Positions 1 through 8,451 of a stretch of 64,000 nucleotides of DNA are shown piece after piece (within the stretch, counting starts at the first letter, position 1; the number at the start of each line of letters is the position of its first letter). The notes under the pieces are model-generated. The model saw only the letters and a program-made list of their open reading frames with translations, did no database searches and had not been told where the DNA came from. Both the position numbers and the translations under genes were made by a program. Location: the NCBI RefSeq assembly GCF_004135935.1, contig NZ_CP025086.1, positions 992,001 to 1,056,000 of the forward strand. Direction: 5' to 3'. Source of the DNA: Methylovirgula ligni. Its GTDB lineage: Bacteria; Pseudomonadota; Alphaproteobacteria; Rhizobiales; Beijerinckiaceae.

Positions 1-779
1 TCGCGCCTGTTGCTCTCGCCAAATTCGAGGCCGATGTCGCGCGGCTCGAATCCCTGCCGGCGAGCGATCCGGAGTGGCTGGCACTCATCGAGAGCCTGAC
101 GGTGCATGAGACCTACATCATGCGCGACGCGACGCAGCTCGCGTTTTTCGCGGAGCTGCTGCCCGGTATGATCGCGCGCGCCGCTACGCGTTCGCGTCTC
201 CTTCGGTTCTGGTCGGTCGGCTGCGCCTCGGGCGAGGAAGCCTATTCGATTGCGGCGCTGGCCCTGGACGTGCTCACGAAAGCGGGCAAGGCGGAGGTCA
301 CAGAAGACGGAATATCGCTTCTCCCGCCGTGGCGGCTTGAAGTTATCGGCGCCGACATTTCACGCCCTGCCCTGGCGCGGGCACAGGCGGGCGTCTATGA
401 GACCGGGCCGCTCTCCTCCTTTCGCAGCGAGGCAGCGGCCCTGCTGCATCATTTCCCGCTGCTCGCCGCCACTGACAAAAACACGCCCCCGATGCGGGCC
501 GCCACGCCGGCGTTAAAGCGCGTCGTGCGTTTTTCGCAATTCAACATCATCGCCGACGCGCTGCCGGCCGAGCCCTTCGATGCGGTGTTCTGCCGGAATA
601 TCTTCATCTACTTCAGCGAGCGCGCGCGCCGCGAGGCGCAGCAAAGGCTCGCGGGCGCGGTGCGCCCCGGCGGCTTGCTGCTGCTCGGCCCGACTGACAC
701 GCTGAGCGATACCGCCGCGTTCGAAACGCTGTGGGCGCCGGGTGCGCTCGCCTACCGCCGAAGAGGCGGCGATGCCTGA
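1..779 (+). CDS. cheR: CheR protein-glutamate methyltransferase (5' truncated by window)
   Basis: Transfers methyl groups from S-adenosylmethionine to glutamates of chemoreceptors in the cytoplasm. The open frame runs in from the window edge (codons from base 3) and includes the family motif LTVHETYIMRD around 96-125, so the true start lies outside. Downstream are the SAM-binding stretch WSVGCASGEEAYS and the FDAVFCRNIFIYFS motif near the end of the Rossmann fold. The GTG at 102 is inside the conserved motif and is not the start. The stop overlaps the next gene's ATG (772) by 8 bp, which indicates translational coupling in a che operon. The family call is firm; only the N-terminal helical domain is missing. 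Confidence 0.93.
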   Translation, partial: APVALAKFEADVARLESLPASDPEWLALIESLTVHETYIMRDATQLAFFAELLPGMIARAATRSRLLRFWSVGCASGEEAYSIAALALDVLTKAGKAEVTEDGISLLPPWRLEVIGADISRPALARAQAGVYETGPLSSFRSEAAALLHHFPLLAATDKNTPPMRAATPALKRVVRFSQFNIIADALPAEPFDAVFCRNIFIYFSERARREAQQRLAGAVRPGGLLLLGPTDTLSDTAAFETLWAPGALAYRRRGGDA

Positions 780-2037
780 GCCGGGACCGCAGGCCGCCAG
801 ATCCGACGTGCTCTTCATGCGCGGCGACAGGATTTACGCCGTCGCGGCGGAGCGCGTCGCCAAAGTCGTTGCCATGCCGCCCGTTATCTTTCCGCCGCTC
901 CTGCCCGACGGCATCGATGGCGTCGCGGCGATCGCCGGCAAGGTTGTCCCGATTCTGGCGCTCCCCGAAAGGGGCGAGGGACGCGAACTCATTCTTGTGA
1001 CTTGCGGCGGCGAGGATTACGGCCTGCGTGCCGATCGCGTGCTGCGCCTGGCGGATGCCACCGCCGAAGTCTCCGCCGCAGAGTATGTCGATGTCGACGC
1101 GCTGGTCGCCAGCCTGAGAGCTGCCGCGGCCGCGGGTGCTGCAAGCGTGGCGCAGCGCGACGAAGGCCCACTCTCGGAGCTTATAGAGGACTCGGCTGAC
1201 GCCGCGCCGGCAGCCCCGCTGCAATCGGCGGCCATCATTGTCGAGACGGCCGACGCGAGCTATTTGCTGCCGCTCGATTGCGTGATCGAGCTGTGCGGGA
1301 GCCTGGCGATCGTGCCGTTGCCGGACTCGCGCCCTTTCCTCACCGGAGCCGGCTTTCATCGCGACGAGCTTCTGCCCATCGTCTCGCTCGCCGCCTTGCT
1401 GGGCGGGACGGCGGCGAATGAGCCCGCAGGCGCCTTCGTCATCGTGACGGCGGCCGGCCGCCGCTGCATCTTCGCGGTGAAGCGTGTTGCCGGAATCGCC
1501 CGCGACGCCAACCCGGAGCAGATCGTCGATCTTGCCGCGCTGCTCGCCAATATCCTGCCGGAGGAAGCGCCGGCCGAGGCGACGAAGCCGCCGGTGGCGA
1601 CGGAAGTGCAGGCGGCGCGGCGATATCTTCTCATCGAACATGCCGCGCAGGCTTGCGCGTTCCCGCTCGAATATGTCGCGCACATTCATGCCCGCTCGCC
1701 GCTCGTCGGCGTGCCGGGCATGGCTGCGACATTGCTCGCCGGCATCGCAGCGACGGGCGATCAGATTCTTCCGGTTCTCGATCTCGGCAAAGCGTTCGGG
1801 CTAACGCGGGCAGAGATAGGGGGAAGCCTTGTCGAGCTGAAACTGCCGCAGGCCGGGACATTCGCCGTCGCGGCCGATCGAATCCTCGGCATCGTCGCGC
1901 TGATGCCGGACGCGCTGATGCGGCCGCCCGAGGGCAGCGCAATCAGCGCGCTCGCGCGGATCGACGCCAGGACCGTCTGGGTGCTGGAGCCGCCGATGAT
2001 GGCCGAACATGCGGGATGGGGGCGGCATGCGGCCTGA
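772..2037 (+). CDS. Multi-domain CheW-like protein (three CheW modules)
   Basis: A 421-aa protein that appears to contain three consecutive CheW-like SH3 folds, at roughly residues 10-110, 145-255 and 280-405. Each has the CheW pattern: a short strand, a conserved hydrophobic 'LP.D.V' turn, then a 'LP(I/V)LDL' strand (LLPIVSLAALLG, ILPVLDLGKAFG). CheW proteins couple CheA to chemoreceptors. A triple protein could bridge several array partners. The ATG at 772 was chosen over the GTG at 742 because it gives a short coupled overlap with cheR. It overlaps cheB by 11 bp. Identity of domain 1 is weaker than domains 2 and 3. It is not a CheV, since no receiver domain is visible. Confidence 0.75.
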   Translation: MPEPGPQAARSDVLFMRGDRIYAVAAERVAKVVAMPPVIFPPLLPDGIDGVAAIAGKVVPILALPERGEGRELILVTCGGEDYGLRADRVLRLADATAEVSAAEYVDVDALVASLRAAAAAGAASVAQRDEGPLSELIEDSADAAPAAPLQSAAIIVETADASYLLPLDCVIELCGSLAIVPLPDSRPFLTGAGFHRDELLPIVSLAALLGGTAANEPAGAFVIVTAAGRRCIFAVKRVAGIARDANPEQIVDLAALLANILPEEAPAEATKPPVATEVQAARRYLLIEHAAQACAFPLEYVAHIHARSPLVGVPGMAATLLAGIAATGDQILPVLDLGKAFGLTRAEIGGSLVELKLPQAGTFAVAADRILGIVALMPDALMRPPEGSAISALARIDARTVWVLEPPMMAEHAGWGRHAA

Positions 2038-3130
2038 ACCAGACCCGGCCGACGACAGGCGGACGACGCCCATCCGCGTACTGGTCGTGGACGATCAGAG
2101 CTTTATGCGCATCGCGCTACGTCAGATTCTGGAGGCCGAGGGCGACATCCGGGTCGTCGGCGAAGCGCAGAACGGCCTCGAAGCCGTCAAAATGGCGGGG
2201 GAGCTCAAGCCCGACGCGATCACACTCGATGTCGAAATGCCGGAGATGGACGGCCTGCAGGCCTGCGCAGAGATAGCGCGCGGTGCTGAGCCGCGCCCTG
2301 TCATCATCATGGTGAGCGCGCACACCCAGGCGGGGGCGGACGCAGCGGTCAAGGCGCTGCGTTTCGGCGCCGCCGATTTCGTCTCGAAATCGTCGGTTTT
2401 TGCCAAGACCGATCTCGCCCATATCGACTCGGAGCTGCGCCGCAAACTGCGCGCCTGGGTAAAGCCCCGCGCGGTCCCGCAAGCCGGAGCAAATCTGCCC
2501 CCGCCGCACCGCGAAGCTGCGGGCTGGCGGCCTGACATCATCGTCATTGCCGCCTCGACCGGTGGCCCGCAGGCGCTGACCGCGCTTCTCTCCGGTCATA
2601 CCCCCGTCGCCGCGCCGATTGTCATCGCCCAGCACATGCCGGAATTGTTCACCGCCAGCCTGGCACAGGCCCTTGCCCACGACACCGGTCATGAGGTGCG
2701 GGAAGGATCGCATCGCCTAGCGTTGACACCGCACAGCGTGACTCTGATTCCGGGCGGCCGCGACGGCATCGTCGCGCCCTGCCGATCGGGCGGCTACGAA
2801 CTGCGTCTGGTGCAGATGGAGGGCAATCTGCATCCCAGCGCCAACGCGCTGTTCGAATCCGCCGCGCTCGTCGCCACGGCGCCCGCCGGCATCGTCCTGA
2901 CCGGCATGGGCGACGACGGCGCGAAGGGCGCCAGCGCCCTGCGGCGCAAAGGCGTCCCCGTCCTCGTGCAAGACCCCGCGACCTGCATCGTCGGTGGGAT
3001 GCCGCAGGCGGCCTACGCCGCCGCCGCGGGATGCGAGGTCTTGTCGATCCCGCGGATTTCCGCGCGGATCGAGGCCTGGTTCAAAAAAGCGGGCGCCGAA
3101 ACGCCGGCCAGCCTCACCCGCAACCTCTAG
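2027..3130 (+). CDS. cheB: CheB protein-glutamate methylesterase/response regulator
   Basis: A 367-aa chemoreceptor methylesterase/deamidase that opposes CheR. The N-terminal receiver (about residues 12-130) shows the acidic pair in VVDDQSF, the phospho-acceptor Asp in TLDVEMPEMDG, and a Lys after FVSK. The C-terminal esterase has all three catalytic elements: Ser in AASTGGPQ, His in AQHMPE and Asp in TGMGDDGAKG. The ATG at 2027 starts inside the 3' end of the CheW gene; the in-frame ATG at 2009 is an alternative. cheA begins 8 bp after the stop. Length is usual for the family, and all active residues are present. Confidence 0.95.
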   Translation: MRPEPDPADDRRTTPIRVLVVDDQSFMRIALRQILEAEGDIRVVGEAQNGLEAVKMAGELKPDAITLDVEMPEMDGLQACAEIARGAEPRPVIIMVSAHTQAGADAAVKALRFGAADFVSKSSVFAKTDLAHIDSELRRKLRAWVKPRAVPQAGANLPPPHREAAGWRPDIIVIAASTGGPQALTALLSGHTPVAAPIVIAQHMPELFTASLAQALAHDTGHEVREGSHRLALTPHSVTLIPGGRDGIVAPCRSGGYELRLVQMEGNLHPSANALFESAALVATAPAGIVLTGMGDDGAKGASALRRKGVPVLVQDPATCIVGGMPQAAYAAAAGCEVLSIPRISARIEAWFKKAGAETPASLTRNL

Positions 3131-3137
3131 GCGCCCA

Positions 3138-5912
3138 ATGGCTTCCGAACTCGACGCCCTGTGGAACGAATTCGCCGCCGAGACCGAGGACCATCTCGAG
3201 AGTCTCGAGCGGCTTTTGTCGGACCCCTCCGCCACCTGGCCGATGTCGGAAATCGGCGTGCTGTTTCGCTATTTTCACTCGCTCAAGGGCACGTTCCTGG
3301 CGATGGGTTTTGGCAATGTCGAGGCCGTTGCACACCGGTGCGAGGACATTCTGGCGCTCGTGCGGGAAGGCAAGGCGCCGCTCGATCCCATCCTCGCGGA
3401 GGCACTGCTGCGCGCCGTCGATCGGCTCAAGCACATGCGCGATGAAGTGCTGGCGACGCGGCAGGACGCCCGGCCGGCAACGGACATTCTCGCGGAACTT
3501 GAAAAGCACAGCCGCGTCGACGCACCGCCGGTAACTGCGGACACAGCCTCCGATGCCCAAAGCGCCGCGCTGGGCGAAGACCCGGAAATGCTCGGCATCT
3601 ATTGCGAGCTTCTGGAACAGCGGCTTGCAACGACGGCGCAGGCGCTCTCCGACAGTATCCCCGACCGCGCCGGCGCGGCCGAAGCCTGCTCCGAGCTTGC
3701 CTATGGCGCACAGATGATGGGCTTTGAGTCTCTGTCGGAGCACCTGGATAGGCTGGCCGAGCTGGCGGCTGTCGATCTGCCGGAGCGGGCGCTGATCGTC
3801 GGCCTCTGCGGCGAGATCCACGAACAGGCGAAAATCATCGAGGAATTGACCGGCCATCGCTCCGGCGCCGAGGTGCTCGCGGCCGCGCTGGCGCAGCAGT
3901 TGAAAACGGATTACGCGGCGGCTCTCGACGCGCTCGCGGCCGCAGCGGGGCCGGATGATCCCGCCGATGCACCCGGCTTGTTGGCCGCCGCCGAGGCCGT
4001 GCGGACGCTGGCTTCCTGCCAGGGTTTCGCGCAGGCCGAGCGGCTTCTCATTCTGCTCGGCGAGAAAATCCGCGGCCGCGGCGACTCGGACCCGTCCAAC
4101 AATGCGGCGTTGCCTGGCCTCGTCCATGAGGCCGTCGCCGAGTTACGGCACGCCGCCGACACGGGAACCGACATTGCGGCGCACCAGACCGACGCGCTGG
4201 CATCGCGCTGGGACACAAGTCTCAGCGGCGCGCAGCGGGAGGCCGTGCCGGAGCCCGCCGCGATGACGCGCCTCAGCCGCGAGCTTCTGGCGACGCTGTC
4301 GTCCGAGCAATTGACAAAGCTCGAGCGTGCCATCGCCGACGGCCAGCGGGCCTTCGAACTGCTGCTGGATCTCGAGAGCCACCCCGAGGTTGCCGGCGAC
4401 GTGCTGGCGTGGCTTTCGTCTGCGGTGCAGGCGATCACCAGTCATACCGCGCACCGGCGCGGCGCCGGCTGTTTCGAGTTCCTCGTCGTCTCGGAACATC
4501 CGCTGGACTGGGTTCGGGCGCAGCTCGCCGCGCTCGACCCCGAGCAGGTGTGCCTGCGCGGCGTCAAACTGCTCGGCGAGCCATCGGCGCAAGGCGGCGG
4601 CGCCGTGGCGGGCGAAGCTCCGGCCGCGCCGCTGCGGACGCCGCTCGTGCGCGTGTCGAGCGAGAAGGTCGATGATCTGATGGCCGAGATCGGCGAAATG
4701 CGCTCAGCGCTCGCGGGCTTCGCCGACATCCTGCAATATGGTGCGCTCGCCACCGCCCAGCGTGAGGTTCGCCGGCACGGCGCCCGCGGCACGAACGAAG
4801 GCATAGACTGGCAGGACCATCGCGATGCGATCGACGCGGATTTGCGCCACTTGCGCGATCTGCACAGCACACTTGAGAGCGCCCATCGACGCATTTGGAG
4901 CGTCGGCCTGCAATTGCGGGTCATTCCGGTGGACGGGCTGTTCGGCCGGCTGTCGCGCGCTGCACGCGACCTTTCCGAGAAGCTCGGCAAGGAGATCAGC
5001 GTCGTCGTCGAGGGGCGCGAAGTGCGCATCGACAAGAGCATGGTGGACGTGCTCATCGATCCGCTGATGCACATGGTCCGCAACGCGGTCGATCACGGCA
5101 TCGAGACGCCGGCGGCACGCGAGGTTGCCGGCAAATCGCGCCGGGCGACGCTGACCATCGCGGCGTCGGAGAACGGCAACCGCATCGAGATCGTCATCGC
5201 CGATGACGGACACGGCCTCGACCATTCGCGGATCGTCGCGAAGGCGATTCACCTCGGTCTGATCTCCGCCGCCAACGCCAGCCGCATGAACGAAGAAGAG
5301 ATCAGCGCGCTGATCTTCCGGCCAGGGTTTTCGACGGCCGCCGCCGTGACCGAGATTTCCGGGCGAGGCGTGGGGCTCGATGTGGTCGAAACGACGCTGC
5401 AACGGCTTGGCGGCACGATCGAGGTCCGGACGGCACCCGGAGCGGGCACAAAATTCATCTTGAAACTGCCGATCTCCGCCGCGTTGCTGCGCACCCTGCT
5501 CGTAGAGGTCGGCGGACAAGTCTTCGCCTTGCCGGAGCGCCAGGTCATCTCGGTGCGGGAGCTGGTGGCAAGTGAAATCGAACAGGTGACAGCCCAGAGT
5601 TTCATTCTCCATCGCGGGACAGCCGTGCCAGTGCGCGATCTTGGGGGCGAGCTTGGCTTCCAAACCGGCGCCGCGGCGCCGGCCACGACAGGGTATCTGG
5701 TAATTGTCGCCGCCGGGGCGCGCGTGATTGGTCTTGCCGTCGATCGCGTGCTGCGTTTCGAAGACCTGTTCTTGAAGGAACTGCACCCGGTCCTCGCAAC
5801 GATCCCGAGCGTCGCCGGCACATCGGTTCTCGGCGACGGCCGTCCGGTGCTGGTTCTCGATCCGGCGCCGCTGGCAAATCCCGAGATGAACGGCGCCGGC
5901 GCACCCCATTAA
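3138..5912 (+). CDS. cheA: CheA sensor histidine kinase with extra degenerate Hpt-like segments
   Basis: A 924-aa chemotaxis kinase. Phosphotransfer domain P1 carries the His in FHSLKGTFLAMGF (about residue 47). Two further helical stretches (about 140-250 and 260-340) resemble Hpt folds but lack the His, for example LAYGAQMMGF. A P3 dimerisation region, an HATPase domain (N box RNAVDHGIETPAA; G boxes ADDGHGL and GRGVGLDVV) and a C-terminal CheW-like P5 domain follow. There is no C-terminal receiver. The ATG at 3138 is chosen because upstream sequence in this frame belongs to cheB; the codon lies 8 bp after the cheB stop. It is followed 11 bp later by a small CheW-like gene, consistent with one operon. 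Confidence 0.92.
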   Translation: MASELDALWNEFAAETEDHLESLERLLSDPSATWPMSEIGVLFRYFHSLKGTFLAMGFGNVEAVAHRCEDILALVREGKAPLDPILAEALLRAVDRLKHMRDEVLATRQDARPATDILAELEKHSRVDAPPVTADTASDAQSAALGEDPEMLGIYCELLEQRLATTAQALSDSIPDRAGAAEACSELAYGAQMMGFESLSEHLDRLAELAAVDLPERALIVGLCGEIHEQAKIIEELTGHRSGAEVLAAALAQQLKTDYAAALDALAAAAGPDDPADAPGLLAAAEAVRTLASCQGFAQAERLLILLGEKIRGRGDSDPSNNAALPGLVHEAVAELRHAADTGTDIAAHQTDALASRWDTSLSGAQREAVPEPAAMTRLSRELLATLSSEQLTKLERAIADGQRAFELLLDLESHPEVAGDVLAWLSSAVQAITSHTAHRRGAGCFEFLVVSEHPLDWVRAQLAALDPEQVCLRGVKLLGEPSAQGGGAVAGEAPAAPLRTPLVRVSSEKVDDLMAEIGEMRSALAGFADILQYGALATAQREVRRHGARGTNEGIDWQDHRDAIDADLRHLRDLHSTLESAHRRIWSVGLQLRVIPVDGLFGRLSRAARDLSEKLGKEISVVVEGREVRIDKSMVDVLIDPLMHMVRNAVDHGIETPAAREVAGKSRRATLTIAASENGNRIEIVIADDGHGLDHSRIVAKAIHLGLISAANASRMNEEEISALIFRPGFSTAAAVTEISGRGVGLDVVETTLQRLGGTIEVRTAPGAGTKFILKLPISAALLRTLLVEVGGQVFALPERQVISVRELVASEIEQVTAQSFILHRGTAVPVRDLGGELGFQTGAAAPATTGYLVIVAAGARVIGLAVDRVLRFEDLFLKELHPVLATIPSVAGTSVLGDGRPVLVLDPAPLANPEMNGAGAPH

Positions 5913-5922
5913 GGCAGGCTCG

Positions 5923-6315
5923 ATGCCGGAAGAACGCTACCTTCTCTGCCGCGTCGAACGTTACGCCATCGCCATTGGCGTCGACGCCGTGCGGAACATC
6001 GGCGGGACAGATTCGGCGCCGCCTGATCGTGCGCTGTCGTCGGCGCGCATTGATCTGCGCGCCCTTTTGCAGGTTCCCGTCCACGGACCGGGCGTCGTCG
6101 TAGCCCTGCGGATCGACGATGCCGATATTTCACTCATCGTCGAGACCGTAGCGCGCATCGAAACAATCGCGGACAGCGCCTTCGCGCCGTTGCCACCGGC
6201 ATTCGAACATGCCCGTTCGCTTTTCGATGGCGCCTGCCGCCGCCCCATCGACGGGCAGCATCCGTTGCGGTTACGGCTTCAGCCGCTCGCCGCACCGGCT
6301 GCGGCGCCGTTGTAA
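5923..6315 (+). CDS. Small CheW-like protein
   Basis: A 130-aa protein starting RYLLCRVERYAIAIGVDAVRNI, a pattern typical of CheW/P5 strands. The middle (IDLRALLQVP, VVVALRIDD, ISLIVETVARIE) also fits a CheW fold with a shortened C-terminus. It begins 11 bp after cheA, so it is probably the last gene of the che operon and would act as a coupling or accessory adaptor. Its last 37 bp overlap, tail to tail, the end of the phosphatase gene on the opposite strand. Sequence conservation is low, so the fold call is moderately sure and the role is inferred from context. Confidence 0.65.
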   Translation: MPEERYLLCRVERYAIAIGVDAVRNIGGTDSAPPDRALSSARIDLRALLQVPVHGPGVVVALRIDDADISLIVETVARIETIADSAFAPLPPAFEHARSLFDGACRRPIDGQHPLRLRLQPLAAPAAAPL

Positions 6316-7283
6316 CGGACGACGAGAAGCGTCACATCGTCGGCCATGGGCGTGAGCGCCATATAGGCATCGACATCCGCAACGATCGCCGTCAGGACTT
6401 CGGTCGGATGTTCGCCCGGGTATGACGCCAGCGCCGCGGCAAGCCGTGGCTCCCCATAAAGTGCGCCGAACGCATCGACCGCCTCGGTGACGCCGTCGGA
6501 GTAACAGACCAGGGCGTCGCCCGGTGCCAGCGTGACGCGCTGCGTTTCATAAAACGCATCCTCGATGACGCCGAGCGGGACAGCGCCCGCACGCGGGAGC
6601 GCATACACTTCACCGCCGACGGTAAGAATGTAAGGCGGATTGTGGCCGGCATTGGCATAGATGATCTCGCCGGTCTGCGTATCGAGGACACCATAGAAGG
6701 CGGTCGTGAACATCAGCGACGGATTATCGATGCACAGCATCGCGTTGACGATGCGCAGGCACTCCCCCGGCTGCTCCAGTTTCTCCGCCGTAGCCCGCAG
6801 CAGCGTGCGCGTCAGCGTGATGAAGATGGCCGCGGGCAGCCCCTTGCCGGCCGCGTCGGCCACCACGAAACCGAGCCGGCCCGGCGCGAGCAAGAAGAAA
6901 TCATAAAGATCGCCGCCGACTTCCTTCGCCGTCACCATGCCGGCGTGCAGATCGAACTCACGCCGGTCCGGGAAGGGCGGAAAATCGTGCGGCAGACCGG
7001 AATATTGCAGGTTGGCGGCGAAGTCCCATTCCGCCTGCTCGGCCGCCGTGCGGTCGCGGGTACGCAACACATCGAGCGCGAGATTGAGCTGCAGGGTGCG
7101 GTCATCGAGCGACTTCGCCTGCTCCGCGTCGTGCGCGCCTAACCGCTGCGCGATCTCTTCAAGCACCATTACGGGGTCGCCATCCGGATCATTCAGCGCC
7201 GCGAGGAACTTTGCGCGCGGACCCGCTTCCAAAATCCCGGCGAGAGAGCGCGCGGCCTGGCGGAGGCGATCGGGGGTGGTCAT
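6279..7283 (-). CDS. SpoIIE/RsbU-type PP2C serine phosphatase
   Basis: A 334-aa protein with an N-terminal helical region (about 1-110) and a C-terminal PPM/SpoIIE phosphatase domain. Metal-binding and core motifs are visible: KEVGGDLYDFF, VADAAGKGLPAA, NAGHNPPY and CYSDGVTEA. Such enzymes dephosphorylate anti-anti-sigma (STAS) proteins in partner-switching pathways. The ATG at 7283 was chosen because longer frames run into the upstream receiver gene. It follows that receiver by 22 bp and lies in a minus-strand set with an RsbW-like ATPase. No STAS gene is seen nearby. It converges on the che operon and overlaps its last gene by 37 bp. Confidence 0.88.
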   Translation of the reverse strand: MTTPDRLRQAARSLAGILEAGPRAKFLAALNDPDGDPVMVLEEIAQRLGAHDAEQAKSLDDRTLQLNLALDVLRTRDRTAAEQAEWDFAANLQYSGLPHDFPPFPDRREFDLHAGMVTAKEVGGDLYDFFLLAPGRLGFVVADAAGKGLPAAIFITLTRTLLRATAEKLEQPGECLRIVNAMLCIDNPSLMFTTAFYGVLDTQTGEIIYANAGHNPPYILTVGGEVYALPRAGAVPLGVIEDAFYETQRVTLAPGDALVCYSDGVTEAVDAFGALYGEPRLAAALASYPGEHPTEVLTAIVADVDAYMALTPMADDVTLLVVRYNGAAAGAASG

Positions 7284-7305
7284 TGGTGTGGGCCGAGGGC
7301 GAAGA

Positions 7306-7764
7306 TCATTGGCCCGGTTCACGTGCCTGCGCGCGGCGCGCCACAGCGGCGACATCGAGCGGCGGCAGGCCGAGCGCGCCACGCACGACGGTCAATATCT
7401 CGTGGCCGCGCTTCGCCTTGAGATCGAGGCTGATTGCGCCGGACGGCTTGGCGATCACGTCGAAAGCGCCGAGGCGGCGCGCTTCGAGCGCCGCGGGAGA
7501 ACCGAGCTGGGCGACCGAGGAGAGGATGACGACCTTGGCCTTGCTGGTGAGCTTCAGCCGCTTCAATGCACTGAGCCCATCGAGGCGGGGCATTTCGATA
7601 TCGAGCAGAATGACCGCCGGCTTCAGGGCTTTCTCCTTCTCGAGCGCGACCTGGCCATCCTCGGCCTCGCCGACAATCTCGAGATCCGGGTCCACGCTCA
7701 GAATTTGCCTGATGATGTTTCGCATGAAACCGGAATCATCGACGATCAGGATCGGGTTTGCCAT
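7306..7764 (-). CDS. Stand-alone CheB-like receiver domain response regulator
   Basis: A 152-aa single receiver domain: acidic residues in IVDDSGFMRN, phospho-acceptor Asp in LLDIEMPRLDG, Thr/Ser position in ILSSVAQ and Lys in DVIAKPSGA. The tail AKPSGAISLDLKAKRGHEI resembles the linker that follows the receiver in CheB proteins, but no methylesterase domain follows. It overlaps the upstream ATPase gene by 19 bp and precedes the phosphatase gene by 22 bp, so it probably regulates that phosphatase, with CheA as a possible phosphate donor. The receiver identity is firm; the pathway link is inference. Confidence 0.88.
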   Translation of the reverse strand: MANPILIVDDSGFMRNIIRQILSVDPDLEIVGEAEDGQVALEKEKALKPAVILLDIEMPRLDGLSALKRLKLTSKAKVVILSSVAQLGSPAALEARRLGAFDVIAKPSGAISLDLKAKRGHEILTVVRGALGLPPLDVAAVARRAQAREPGQ

Positions 7765-8204
7765 GACGTATCGCCTTTTTTGGCCGGATCGTCCGGAAGC
7801 TGCAGCACCATCGTGAGACGGTTGCGGCCATCCGAACGATGATAGTTCAAATGGTTCATCACGGTGCGGATGAAATGGATGCCGAGGCCGCCGATCTTCC
7901 GCTCTTCAAGCGGCAGGGTCAGGTCGGGCTCCGGCTGCGCAAGCGGGTTAAACGGGATGCCGTTGTCGATGATCTCTGTCTCGATCATATCCTGTCTGAA
8001 CGAGATTGAAACATGGATGTCGCGCGGCCTCGCGTCGGGAAACCCATAGGAAATGATATTGGTCAGCATCTCGTCGCAGGCGAGCTGAAGGTTAAATATT
8101 GCCATGGCCGGCAATCCGTGGCGCGCCCCAAAATCCTCAATCCGCGAGAGGAGGTCGGAGATCTGGCCGAGGTTTTCGATGCCGGCTTGCAGATGGTCGC
8201 CCAA
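7746..8204 (-). CDS. RsbW-like GHKL ATPase (anti-sigma/serine kinase family)
   Basis: A 152-aa HATPase_c_2 protein: N box LACDEMLTNIISYGF, G1-type EIIDNGIPFNP, and G2-type KIGGLGIHFIRTVM. Proteins of this type phosphorylate STAS proteins or hold a partner in switching pathways. No ATG is available in frame; the TTG at 8204 begins just before the conserved HLQAGIENLGQI segment, and the frame stays open upstream to about 8370 without a better start. It overlaps the receiver gene by 19 bp. The three minus-strand genes make a kinase, receiver and phosphatase module. The start is uncertain. Confidence 0.82.
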   Translation of the reverse strand: MGDHLQAGIENLGQISDLLSRIEDFGARHGLPAMAIFNLQLACDEMLTNIISYGFPDARPRDIHVSISFRQDMIETEIIDNGIPFNPLAQPEPDLTLPLEERKIGGLGIHFIRTVMNHLNYHRSDGRNRLTMVLQLPDDPAKKGDTSWQTRS

Positions 8205-8390
8205 GACCGGCCTCGCGGCTTTCTTCGACTCGAGATTGCCGACATTTCCCCGAAGGTTGCGAGAACTGCGGTCCAGCGAGCCTAACGGAATGGCGGCGGA
8301 CCGGCAATTGCGCAGGCCTTGGGTCCCGCCCCAGGCCGCCAGCTTATTGGCGTTTATTATGTGGGTCTTTTAAACGGCGCTCCGCTGCCG

Positions 8391-8423
8391 CAAAAAGCAA
8401 CGGCCGCTCTACGCGGCCGTTGC
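8391..8423 (-). terminator. Rho-independent terminator downstream of rlpA-like gene
   Basis: Perfect 11-bp stem (8397-8407 with 8413-8423, gcaacggccgc/gcggccgttgc) around a 5-nt loop, followed on the minus strand by a T run. It lies 28 bp past the rlpA-like stop. Confidence 0.85.
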
Positions 8424-8451
8424 CAAAGTCGGACGGACGAACGTCCGAGGA

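Noticed and set aside
613-1689. Long minus-strand frame opposite the CheR and CheW genes
   Set aside because: Arg-rich shadow of GC-rich coding DNA, no domain.
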